From NCBI RefSeq assembly GCF_024713975.1, contig NC_091113.1, forward strand, positions 11,792,501-11,856,500: a stretch of DNA of 64,000 bases, read 5' to 3'. The DNA is from Paralichthys olivaceus (lineage: Eukaryota > Chordata > Actinopteri > Pleuronectiformes > Paralichthyidae). Positions 49,230-61,600 of the stretch are shown here, piece after piece (within the stretch, counting starts at the first letter, position 1; the number at the start of each line of letters is the position of its first letter). A program made the translations under genes and the position numbers. The notes under the pieces were generated by a model. That model saw only the letters and a list, made by a program, of their open reading frames with translations. It had not been told where the DNA came from and ran no database searches.

Positions 49230-50479
49230 AACATAAAACAACATGTTTGTCTGAATATGTTGAATTCAATGCTGATTAACGAAGGCTGTTTTAGTCCATA
49301 TTAACTACCCTGTTACAAATCTGGTATATTTAGTTTAAAAGTTATTTTGGGGCAATATGGGCTTTAATGATAAGATTAAATGATAAGAGTTAAGTGTGAA
49401 AGGAGGAGAGAGAGAGAGAGTAGGCAAGATATACAGCAAAGGACCAGGTGGACCAGCTGCTGCAGGAGGACTAAAGCCTTACTCATGAGGCGCCTGTCAG
49501 CTGACCTGTTCGGCCCCCCGCTGTAATAATATAATAATGTAATAATTATCAACTTTGATTGCGATACTGTCCAAAAGTAACATTGAAGAATGTATTTATC
49601 ATAAAATAGCAGCCAATAGTACTTGATTAAAGAGTACACTGTAATCAGGTCAAGTTATATGATCAAGAGAAGCAAGATGTCAAGCGTACGTGTGTAATGA
49701 CTAAGAAGAACAGGTATAAAAAAGGTGGAGCTGCATTCAGTAGTCAGGATCATGTGTTGAGGTGGAACTTGCTCCACTTGTCATGTCTGAATTTAAACCC
49801 TTAAAGTCAAGGAACACTTCTCCACATCCTGGACTGTTGTGGTTTCACAATACTGTTGTGCAACAACACTAGGTCTCCATTTAACAACAACCACCACCAA
49901 AGCTAGTGATTATTCTTTATATTTCAACTACCTGTGTTCCAGATGTTGCGGCTGCAGATTCAGTCACATATATCGATTTGATGTATATTGAAAGTCTCGC
50001 CATAAAGACATCACATCATATCTTTACGTTCTTTTAATTCATATTGTCTAAAATGTACAAAACTAAACTTGCGTGTTTTTAGGGTCGTTACATTTGTTTT
50101 CAGTTTCGAGGACCACATTTTGATCGATGTGACGAATCTGCGCCTCACACCAACATTGAACATCTGGAACTTGTTGGCTGAAATGTAAACAAATGTCCCA
50201 ATTTACACTGGAACACCAGCAGGGATGATGCTGCTGCTAAAGGCGTGTCCTCTGTCACCTAGCACACGACAACAACAACAATAATAAACAACAACAGGGC
50301 TCGAGAGTGTAGACGATGGTGAGCAAAATCTGTAAAACTGTTAGTGACATTCAAAACACTGTAGCTGCGTGTTAACACCATGCTAACGACAGGGCGCTAC
50401 TAATGAGGCCAAATAGCTAATATACTGCGGTGGTGAATGGCAGAGAAGGACACTAGCTCCGGGCTACACATTAGCACAT
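49230..50479 (-). other. tecpr1: 5' intron region of tecpr1; nothing else seen
   Basis: The first coding exon begins after acceptor tttcag (start codon 12 nt in), so an upstream non-coding exon must exist. The 1.2 kb between that acceptor and the GC-rich block contains no other coding signal. Confidence 0.45.
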
Positions 50480-50810
50480 GAACAGTGGCTTGTTTCGGGT
50501 GCAGGCTTACAGGCTTAGCTCTCTACAAATAGCAAATGAACCAGAGTTCAGGCCGACGCACCGACCTGTCGCAGCTCCTCTCACAGACCGGGCGGCGGAG
50601 GCGGCCGCGGTTCACTCAGCGGGAGCGGATGAATGGAGCTCCTCTGGTTGTCACATAGCCAGTCCTCCTCCTTCCTCCTGCTGTTCACACACAGTCTATG
50701 ATTCCTCCTCTTCTCCACACAGCGAAACAGGAAGTGCTCCTGTTCGCCCATTGGTTGTTTTCCCAGGCAGAAGGTGTTTGCGGGTGTGGCGTCCAGCAGA
50801 GGGCGCTGTC
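50480..50810 (-). promoter_or_regulatory. tecpr1: GC/CpG-rich probable tecpr1 promoter
   Basis: The only CpG-dense stretch 5' of tecpr1 (for example ggcggaggcggccgcgg at about 50591), with an inverted CCAAT (cattggttg at about 50750). A possible leader donor is GCGACAG|GTCGGTG on the - strand at about 50565. No TATA box, as is usual for housekeeping genes. Transcription start not determined. Confidence 0.45.
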
Positions 50811-50865
50811 GGTTTATGCGTCAGAAAGTGAACTGCAGGAGGTGAGGACATAAAGTTTCAAGTCT

Positions 50866-51066
50866 TCTATATAATCTAATATGATATAATATAATCTAAT
50901 ATGATAAAATATAATATAATATGATATAATATAATCTAATATGATAAAATATAATATAATATAATATAATATGATAAAATAAAATATAATATAATATAAT
51001 ATAATATAATATAATATTATATAATATAATACAAGATCATATAATTTAATACGATATGATATAATA
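50866..51066. repeat. (ATAAT)n-type AT-rich satellite
   Basis: About 200 bp of imperfect five-base ATAAT/ATATA units with occasional GATAA and ATCTA variants. It lies between the tecpr1 promoter and the baiap2l1 3' end. Confidence 0.9.
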
Positions 51067-51559
51067 TAGACTTTATTATTCTCAATGAATAGAATGCATG
51101 TGTGCCACATGCTCCAAGATTACAGTAGCACAATATACAAGAGAGCACAGTAGAATAAAACAATTGAGTATTTGAATGTAGAAGCACATTTGTGCATCAA
51201 AAAGTAAAAGTACTTGCCATTGGGGGTGGCTGCAGCCCCCTCAGCACACCTACTACCAGCATCTTTGGTAGATTGTAGTAATTTGGTAGATTATAGTAAT
51301 TTACTTTAATGAATCATTTGATTTGTCATGTGTCTGTCTGATTTTAAATGCTATTGCATTATTTTACTTGTTGTCTTAGACGTATTCATGTTTTTATTAT
51401 TACTTAGTAACATCATTTTTTTTCTATCATGTATACTACGCCACCCTTCTACTTCAGCTGAGTGAAACCAAAGCACATTTTAAGAAACATGGACTCTTCA
51501 TACACAGTCTGTCACAGAAAACAGAGGAGAGAGAACTGAACAGAATATGTAGTTGAACC

Positions 51560-53550
51560 TTTATTGTGCAGACTTTTACTTTAACATGTTTCACTGAGAA
51601 TAAAGACTAAGTGGGTAGACACAGTGGTAAGGTACTCTGAAGAAAGCATGTGGCATTAACTATGTCAGTGTGATGGGTTCACTAACACACCAGTGGGTCA
51701 ATAAACAGTTTCATCAATCAGTTCCTCTTCGTACATTCACATCCTGCAAAGCAATAAGATGGCAAAAAGCCCCTTTCCTCACAGACAACATAATACTTAA
51801 TGACACACTGTATTCACAGACAATGCAAATAACTGAATTTACATTTTTATATTGTATAAACTGTTCATCATTCACAGAATCTACATTAAACAACAGTGGA
51901 GCAGTGAGTAGTGAAAATATTTCCTTCATCAAAAGGTCATTTTACCCATAAAAAACACATACCAGCAGTCAAATCAAAACCAGTGAGGGTTCCAAGGCCA
52001 TAATGAGCCCAGTCGCTATCGTATTTAAAGAAGCATCTTTATGGCCCTTTAAACACCTAATGAACTTCTGTTTACATATTTTATTTAAATATAAACTTAC
52101 TGTATATAAATAGCCTTCTAAACTGACACTGTTTTGCCTTCACTCAAACGACCAACAAGCCACTCTTCCTTCATTCTCACAACTTCTGAATATCTCAAAG
52201 AAAGACAAAAGATAAAGTTAAGAAAAATAGAAATAACAATTTGTACATTTTTTTTTTTGCAAGTCAGGAAGACAGCCTAAGGGCTGGTCTCTTTCATTAG
52301 CATCGGGCAACTGTCATTTAGATCTGGGTCTGTTCATCGTCCTGTATTAAAACACTGCACTGACTGCAGTGCATACAAGCCTGAAAACACCTGATGACAC
52401 TTCTCTTTCAGCCCAAAATGAAGATGTAGGTTTATTCTCCATATTCATGGGTCAGTCCTTGGATATTTATATGACTCACAATATACCTCAGTAGCACATG
52501 ACACTGTTGAGGTCAAGTACATGTGGAGTAATCCACACGTCCATTATTATATTTGAGGTGGTTTTCTGTAACTTTTGCAATAACATTTCTAAAAACTGCT
52601 TGGTGAAAATAATGTTTTGATGATTTTCTTTTTTTAAATGATTTTTAAGGACAACTCTGAAACTTCTGTACTTTGAAAACAAATTTGGGACAGTATTTAT
52701 GGCCATAATAGACATTCAATGTATTTACATGTATTGCACAGGAGCTTTAATTTTGTCTGTCTGTAAAAGCTGAGAATTGACTGTCGTCACACCTTCTCAA
52801 AGCTTCACTGTATTATACTGCTCATGCAAACTGAACTTTCCTACTTCCTCATATTAAAGGTATTCAACCTGCAAATTCATGTAACTCAGTATTATTATAA
52901 CTTTAAGTGACAAGTATTAGACCAGGCCAACATTTTCATTTTGGGCTGAATTATTACTTTAAAGGTTCAGTGTGTACGATTTAGGCGAAAGGGATTTATT
53001 GGCAGAAATTAAATATAAAATGATCCTTGTGACGTTTTCTCTAAAATGAAGTTATATTTAAATACTTTATATTTACATCAGGAGCGGGTCCTCTCTATGG
53101 AGGCTGCCATGTTTTTTACAGGAGCCCAAACTGGACAAACTAAACACCTGAAGGCTACTACAGGTTCAGAAGGGGAGGGTGAGGTGAGGGGTATTCAGCT
53201 GCAACATGCAACTTCACCACTAGATGTCACTCAATTCTACACACTGAACCTTTAAGACTCAGTGTATATGACATTATGTCTTTGCACTACAAAGTTTGTC
53301 AGAATATCCACATGTTGATTATGTAATGTTTCACTGCTGTGGCTAATGTCAAACACACACTGGCACAGTAAAGCACACTTGTGCCAAGAAACAATGGTTC
53401 CCTTTAATAGAGCAGACTGGTACTGAGAGAGACTAGCATGCAGACTGGTGAGATGTCAGGTTGGGGTGATAATCATTGTGTCGCAGGGGTCCCATGTTTC
53501 CCATGATTCCCCTGAAGGCGTGACAGTGGTGAAACTTCTCCTGCCCCACG
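51560..53550 (-). other. baiap2l1: Probable baiap2l1 3' UTR
   Basis: From the stop codon at 53551 to an AATAAA on the - strand at 51565-51560 there is no other gene signal. A complete MITE (52963-53251) lies inside this stretch. UTR assignment is inferred from the poly(A) signal. Confidence 0.45.
52963..53251 (+). mobile_element. TTAA-flanked MITE, copy C
   Basis: Intact terminal inverted repeats AGGTTCAGTGTGTA...CTACACACTGAACCT with TTAA on both sides (52959-52962, 53252-53255); 289 bp. The best-preserved copy in the window. It lies in the probable 3' UTR of baiap2l1, antisense to it. Confidence 0.8.
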
Positions 53551-56500
53551 TTAGATGTGTGGTGCCGATCTGTCGTTTGTTACCGTTGGCCTCAGCTGGA
53601 CCGTGGCGAATGGATTCCCTCCCCTGCAGGAAGAAAATAATCAGAAATCACTTTGAATTCACAATGGAGCGATCACCAATCGACTCACACACACTGAGCT
53701 GTGACCTGTGAGTTTGTGTTGGCTGTGTTAGGTCACTCACCCTAGAAAAGGAGCCTTCGCAGTCCCATTGACTAAAGACACCTGTTGTCAAAAACACAGA
53801 AGAAAAGACCCATGAAGTTCCAGGACACACACTTTCAGGGACATACCACCACAAACCAGAGTCCCCAACAAACCTGCACCCTCCCTTCAGCTGTGAAAAA
53901 AGGAATTGTTGTCTGACTGGTTTGATTAGATTTCTCATCAACACTTGTCCCCCGCCCGCCCTCCCTCCTTCGTAATCCGCAGAGTTTTGGCACATACTTC
54001 AGCTACAACTTCAGACCTCACAGAGTATGGAATCTAGATGATCTAGAAATGCCGGCAAGTGACACACTCCTCTTTTTTTATCACCTGATGACGGAGATAA
54101 TGTTCTCATCTCCGCAGAGTCAAGTGAGCATAGGGGACAATAAAGTTGAGGAATATAAATAACTTGAGTTAAATGCCCTGATGGGATACCGAAGCCACAT
54201 ATTTGCTCACAAATGCTGTAAAATGTTTTTAGAGTTGCAGAAGCTCATAAATTTGTCAGAGTAACTCTCATCAAACCCTAGAGTTTGTTGTTTGGTATGA
54301 TGCTTTCATTTTAGATGAGATACATATCATTTATTATACATTGCTACGGAGCTTATCAGGAAGGTTTAGAATGCAAATGACTAATTGCACATAAACATGC
54401 ACTATCCAACTCTTCCAGCAGAGAGCAATGAAGAGCCAAAAGTCACAGTCTGGATCATGAAACTTTTATTCTCTGGACTCAGCCTTTCAGGCCGAAAATC
54501 ATCTGGGGTTGCTTTCTATCGATGAGGCAAAAACTACAGGACAGATTACCATGAAACTTAGTGGAAGGTTTTGGTACGTGTCAGACACAAACCCATTCAA
54601 TTTTTGTGTGGCTCCAGATCAGGGATCCGAGGATAATTTATGGATCTTGATGGAAAAAAAAAATCAGACATGTTTCTGGGACTAATAATTATGATTGTGA
54701 TCTAGTGGATTTAAATGTGATTTCAGATGGGGGCCTTGGTGGAAGCATCTATTGAGTTCCATTCATTTAAATCTCAGCTTCTGTTAATTTCCTGATTGTA
54801 AAGTACTCCAAATATTACTAAGGATATTTTTTTATCCCAAAATAAAATCTCCTACAAATTCAAACTTTCCTTAAGCATTCTATACCACAAATACACAGAT
54901 CACAGCTTGTCCTGGAGACAATGTTGATTGAAAAGTACATTTTGATGCTCCAGTTTGTTATTCCACGTAGGCTGCACAGTGTGAGGGAACTAAATTAAAT
55001 GTCAAAAAAGTTCATCTAGTCCTGCAAACTAATTTAATCAGTGTTTGGGGTTATTCATGAACTAGAGTAAGAGACAAGAGGTGTCATGTCATGGTGAAGC
55101 CCTGAGGCAGCAGATATAAAGGACACTGATTACAGACAGAGCAGCGAGGAAGGTGATGATGAGGAAGAAAGAAGAGCGCCTGGGCTTGCCTGTTGGCAGG
55201 ACAGCCACTAGCTCATTTTCAATCAGCTGACACAGTGCAGGCACAAAATGAAATTGTGTTCATACCCTCTTGTCCTCTGTGACTCTGTCCTCAACAAATC
55301 TCTCGCTCCTGAATAAAACTTGGCTATGAGCATTTTTCCTCACCGTCAACAAAGACTATGAACCTGTTGCCAAAAATGAAAATACATATCTGAAAAGGCT
55401 CCTGTATACTTTTGGGAAATAATCGCCTGGATGAATGAAGTGTATTTACTCAAATGGGTTGGAGGAATTGAGGTGTGTTTCTGCTTGTGATGTGTTTTCA
55501 GGGTGTGGAGGTGATGAGTATGAATCAAGGAGATGTTGATAAGATGTGATGGCATTTCGTGGCATGGGCGTGGAGTCTGCAGCGACTTAGGTAAGGCAAT
55601 AAAGACATCCTGTCGGGAAATGTACGACCTTTTCTACAACATGTGATGGCCCATTTAAATAGAAACTCAAACATGGCAGCAACCCAACACAAACAAAGTC
55701 CTTCACTGTGGCAACCAGGGCCATGGTGCCTGGCCTGCAGGCACATCAACTACAGCTGTTAAATAAAGACACTTGTGCCTTGATTTAAAGGTACAGTGTG
55801 TAGAATTCTGTGATATGTAGTATTGAAATTGCATGTTGCAGCTGAACACCCCCTCATCTCTCCTTCCAAACATGAAAAAGAACCTCAAAAACTCAAAAGG
55901 TGTTTAGTTTGTCCAGTTTGAACTAATGTAAAAAACATTGCAGCCTCTGTAGAGAGGGTCCCCTCGATGTAAATACAAAGTATTTAAATATAAAGGGCCT
56001 TTTCTTGGGTAAAGAAAACTACAATTCATACAATTTAGATGAAACAAACTAGCGAAAACATTATGAGGATTATTCTACATTAACTTTCTGCCAATAGTTC
56101 TCTTTCACCTAAATCTTGCACACTGGACCTTCAATACTACGTCGACACTTTTTACCATACCTTAATATTAGCATAAAAACGTATTAGCTAGTCATAGTAT
56201 AAGGGGTATTAGAGTTACATATGTTTAACAGTGACACATTAAACTGCAGTAACGGATTTTTGTGGGCAGCAGAAATAAGATGTGAATGCTAAGCCAACAT
56301 GAACCTCGACTTTAAGCTCTGTTTTTAGTCTCCACAAAATCCTGAGGGTTTATTTTGGCTTTAGAGTCACTAAACAACCCGATAAGTTTACTCGCCAACT
56401 AGCTGTGCTGCATTTGAGAGTGTTTTTCCTGAACCACTCCCTGCTCGGACCGATGGCAGTCAACCAAAATAGTGCAGCTTCCGGGACAAAAACAATAAGC

Positions 56501-58581
56501 TGCAAGACACTGGAAAATGAGCCCATGTGAGAAATGACTAGAAGATTGTCAGGATACACAGCAAATGAGTGGGCATGTTGATGACGTTTCTAACATGCCA
56601 CAGATGCAAAACTAAAAAAAACTAAGAGGAGCCATAACACCCCTCGCCTGAACGCTCAAAGAATATCTGACCAAAGATTCTCCTGCTGCGCTCTTCACAT
56701 GTGAAAGTAAAACTCTGGAGATAGTTCAGGCCCTAGAATGCAGACATCTTCTGGAGTTCATGTCAGAAAACGACTTGTGTTACATGATCAAACCCCAACA
56801 TGGAATCAGTGTTAAAGACCAGTCTCTTCAGGAGTTCTGGGCTTTCTTTGAAGACGTTTCTAGTGTACCATGTAATATTTTTTGGTAAACTGCACCCGTA
56901 CCATTTTATTTGATAATTATCTATATCAAAGAAAACCAGAGATATCAGGGACATAATCTAATGGTGCTCTCTGCTTTTCAGTTTCAATTTTGTTCTTTAC
57001 CCACATTATAACTCTGCCTTTCACTCATTCTTTCCCATTGTAGCCTACCTTATTATAATCATCAACATTTATAAAATGATGTGTTTTCCAGTTGAAAAAC
57101 AGGTTAATTAAATCCACAGCAGGTTTGGGTTGTGCTCATGCAGGTGCCGGCACTAACCGTGTTCTGTGGTGAGGGCGTTGAGGGGACCACTGGGCTGGGG
57201 GGGTCGTCACTGTAGTCTGGTGGTGGAATCAACACCAGATCTTCCTCTGGCAGACTGGCCACACTCAGACTATGCACTGGCGTACTCAGATTGCTGCAAA
57301 TACATAGGAAATAACGGTTCAGCTCACGATACACCTCCTGTAATCACATTGATTGTGTATTGATTCACTTCCTGGCACGCTGTCATGTTTTCTTACCTAT
57401 TTGATAACACTGGCTCAGTGCAGGGTCTGCAGTAAGATGAGGGAAACCAGCCCCGCCTAATAAAAAAAGAGAAACACAACTATGTCAAAAACATCATAAA
57501 TCATTTGAAACGCTCCTATAAATTAGAGTCCATGCTACAAATGACCTAAAACTCCTTATAATTACAGAAAGTGTGTGTTCCCCTCATAATGTACTTTTCG
57601 GTTGAGGAGACCACCACTTTAAACCTTTTCATGGTTTACAGTAACTCTGAAACAACAGCAATACACAAACAGCCATAGAAAAAATGAGACCTAAAGTTTC
57701 TGATTGCTGTCTTTCACAATGTTGGTCAAATGCATGAATGTTAGACCTATAATTGGCCCCCTTTTAATTTTTTTAGACAAATCCTAGATCCACTGTTGAT
57801 GATATCGTAATCTGTCCAATAATAAGATGAATGCCTCTTTTGAATTATGTCCATTCATTCAATAATTAAATACAAGAGACTGCAAGAGATCAGCTTATCC
57901 AAGGGCAACAGCTGACACTCACTGCGACAGACACCAAATAGATCCACAAATCCGACATTAGATATATAAACAGACAGAGATTTTCTTCACTGAGACTCAG
58001 AATTTGTCGAACGAGATGGTTTATCAGACCGGTGTCGTGGTTTTGTTGCTAAGAAACAGAATGTACTGTGATTTACCCTCAACATGTTGTCTTCCAGATA
58101 AACTGCACTAAAACCACTCTGCCTCAAAAGACCGCTGTATGACACACACAGACACAATGGGGGAGCAGATGCGTTGATTTGTTTGTGAAAATGAAAGATG
58201 TTCTACACGAGCGCTGTGAGCACGCCGCAATCCTTTCGGCTAAATTCTGAGGCCTAATCGATCTACTGAGGAGGTGGCTGTAATTACTCAGACCACTTTA
58301 GGGACTCATAATGCAGCAGTTACATATGCACAGATGACTTGTGTATATATATACTGTGTACCAATGAGGGAAAAATGTTTCCATGTGCAAAAACAAATTC
58401 CTCCATGCACAAGTAGACATATATATATATACATGTTAAACCTGATCATTTGAGCAAATAAGAAACAGACATGTCTGCTTGTGCAGGGAGGTATTTGTTT
58501 TTGCACATGGACATTTTTTTTCCCTCATTGGTGTGTATGTGTGTGTGTACCTGGATTTCTTTGCATGCTGTGTTGTTAGGC

Positions 58582-58622
<41 letters not shown>

Positions 58623-61600
58623 AAGCTTTATGACTGTCATGTTGAACATTCCTGACATAGTCTGTGTTTCCATGCACGGTGTATTAGTAAAGCAAAATAT
58701 TAAGGAACACAAAGCAGAAACCCGTACTGCCACCTTAGTTATGTGAAAAACGCCTGTGTCAGAGCAGCTGCATTTGCTGGGATGAGAGCACACCTCCTGT
58801 TCTGGGTGTGCCAATGCTCGTATTTAGATCAAGTATGTGAGGGAGGGACTCCACAAACACACTTTCTATTTTCATTGTTGGTTCAAGTCAAAAAAAGAAA
58901 TTCCATATATCCCAGCCATTTCTTATAACTATCATATAACAAATCACATGAGATTATCAAAACCAACATTGCGTTTGTGTTTGTCTCATTAATTTCCAAC
59001 TTCTACGGCCTCCTCTGTCCACGTGAGATTTGTAGACTACAAGAAAACCTCTGAGGCCCGACAGTCCCCTTATGAAACCACATTTAAATTCAGTAGATCC
59101 AGATTTTCTCAGAAAGTTTTACCAAATTCTAATGGGTTCTGCCTTGGGTCATGCCCCAAAACGTTAGAAATGGTGGGATGAATATAAAGATGAGTAATGC
59201 CTTATGGGTAATATCACAGAAATCGTCCTCACTTCATACTGCCATCCACACATCCCTGTAATATACAAATATGGAAGGGACATATGCAGTAAAAACTTAC
59301 TGCGTTGTCTTCTCCAGCTCTCCATACAGCCAGCCGTCCTTCTCCTCGTGAAGGAGCACGGTGATCATGTCACCCTCGTCGAAGCTGAGGAGTGTGTCGT
59401 TGTTGCCCGACGTGTGAGGGAAGATGGTCCTGACCCGCTGTTTCCTGCCCACGTTGAGACCAGACGACATGGACACCGACCGGTGCATACTGTCCCCCCC
59501 AAGACTGCCCTGGTCTGGAGGCAGCAGAGGTTCATAGTAACATATTAGAGATGCAATCGTGTCAACGCTTGAAATTAAAGATGATTTACTTCATTTTTAA
59601 AAATTCAAGGGGAAAGAGCTTGTCAGGCTCTGAACAGAGCTAACAAAACACGACCACCACCATAGTCTCAAAAGGTCATTAATTATCTCTGCCATGGAGG
59701 TTTTGTTGTTTGGTAAGATTTGTTTTGCTTCTTCAACAATTGTGAGATGGAAGTGTTTCAAAACAATTGTTGATTTCTCAAAGATTAAATCATAGATCTT
59801 GAAAATCAGACAGAAAAAATGTAAATGCTTTTTTTTTGTGGATGTTTCAGAGCAGCTGTGTTTATACCTGAGTTGTGGTCTGAGGGGGAGGTGAGCAAAG
59901 ATCTGGGCTCTGGGTTGAACATATTGGCGAGCGGACTTATTTGAGCCTTTAGCGGTGGTGCTGGAGGAGGAACCATTGACTCCACATTGTTCTGAGGAGA
60001 AAGCAAAGACGGGGATGTGTGATAGGAAAATGCACTAATATGAAAATATGAGCTGGCAACATTATCACAAACGCTTTGGCAGCGTGACCTCATTTGTTAT
60101 GGAGGCAGTGATTTTAAATGGTCATTACTGTAATTAAAGCTTATCATCACCCTCCTACGCAGCAATAAATGGCTGTGGCCTGAAAATATTCGGTGCACTT
60201 TAACAGGAAGTGACAACATACACGTGTCATTATCCATGGCTGATAACCAGCTCATGATAACTAGCACTTTCCTCACAGCTACCTCCGTCTGATACGAGAG
60301 CCATCAGTCCCTTGGTAAGACTCAAACCTCCAGTAACATATCAAAGTTTGTCATCAAAAATAACAAGTCTCTTCTGAAGCTACTGCTTTTCTCACAGAGG
60401 AACAATTTGAGTGCCAGTTTCAACACAATTCCATACGTGACCAGCCAAAGCGCACCCTGTTGTTGTGTTCAACCAGCGGCGATTGTACTGGAGTCGGGGA
60501 GAGCCCCTCAATCATGGTCGCCACCGTGTCCGGCACCTTGGTGATGTCGCTGCACTTTTCCTGCCAGGTGGGGAGCTTCGTGGACAGTATATCTTTGGCC
60601 TGGAAAACACCAGAGAAAAAGCGAGAGGTTAGAAAGCAGGAGTTTGACAACACACACTGGAGGGTAGGGGGTCCTGGTTGCGGGGGACTGCTCATCTCTG
60701 TCCGCGCTTACTTTCTCGTAGAAGTTGCTGATCTGATAGGAGAACATGCAGTGTTTGTCTGCCAGGAAACAGAAGCGTCTCTTTTCTTCCAGCAAGGCCT
60801 CTCTGCAGCCTTCAGCGATGAACTTCTGCATGTCCGTCTGGCGTGACGAGATGGTCTCCATAAACTGCAGACAGGGACACAGGGCAGCAGGGAGGTCAGG
60901 GTACGGGATTAATAACTAGCCAGTAAACAAGGGATGACTTACATGTGCACCTTACTGAATCAGGGATTGTGCATAGATGGTTATACATATAAATGGACTC
61001 TCTGCGTAAATTGTGGCCCCTTCATTGCCCCTGATTTAGGAAAACCCTTGATGCACCAAATTTCTCCTATTTTCCCCAGGTTGTCATGGTAACAGTAAAG
61101 CAGCCTGTCTCTAGGGGCTCTGTCAGAGACCCTCTTCTGCTCTCTGCCCTGTCAGACGCTGAATCCAAGCTCTTCAGTTTCCCTGGCAAACAATCAACCA
61201 GGCTCTCAGCGAGAGGTGGGAGGGCAGACAGAAGATTATTAGAACGCTGAGCTGTTAGCCCTGCAGTTCACTGGTGTCCTTTTTATCAGATAATGAAATG
61301 TCACTCCTCGGGCACCTGGTTCTGACCGGTTAAGATGACTTATTGAATCGTATGGATGTGTTTTAATAGGTGCTATTGAAGTGCAAGGGCAAACTTGAAA
61401 CTTAATTGAGATTTTGGCAGAAATGAAAAAAGAAACCGAGGAAGCCAAGAAGCCACAACAACGCTTTTACAATCTGCGATAACTTATCGGCTTTTCAATT
61501 TAAAGCTTTGTTAAATAATTCACCCGAAAGGAGCCGAGGCTTACGCACTGTCCGTCATCACGTGAGGCTGTAAAAACAGTGGAACAAATTAAAACTGGAG

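Noticed and set aside
50478-50831. 117-codon + strand open frame
   Set aside because: Lies in the CpG-rich promoter block; no domain, low-complexity composition.
58471-58746. 91-codon + strand frame over the hairpin and (GA)n
   Set aside because: Spans an inverted repeat and a microsatellite (Arg-Glu run); antisense to baiap2l1.
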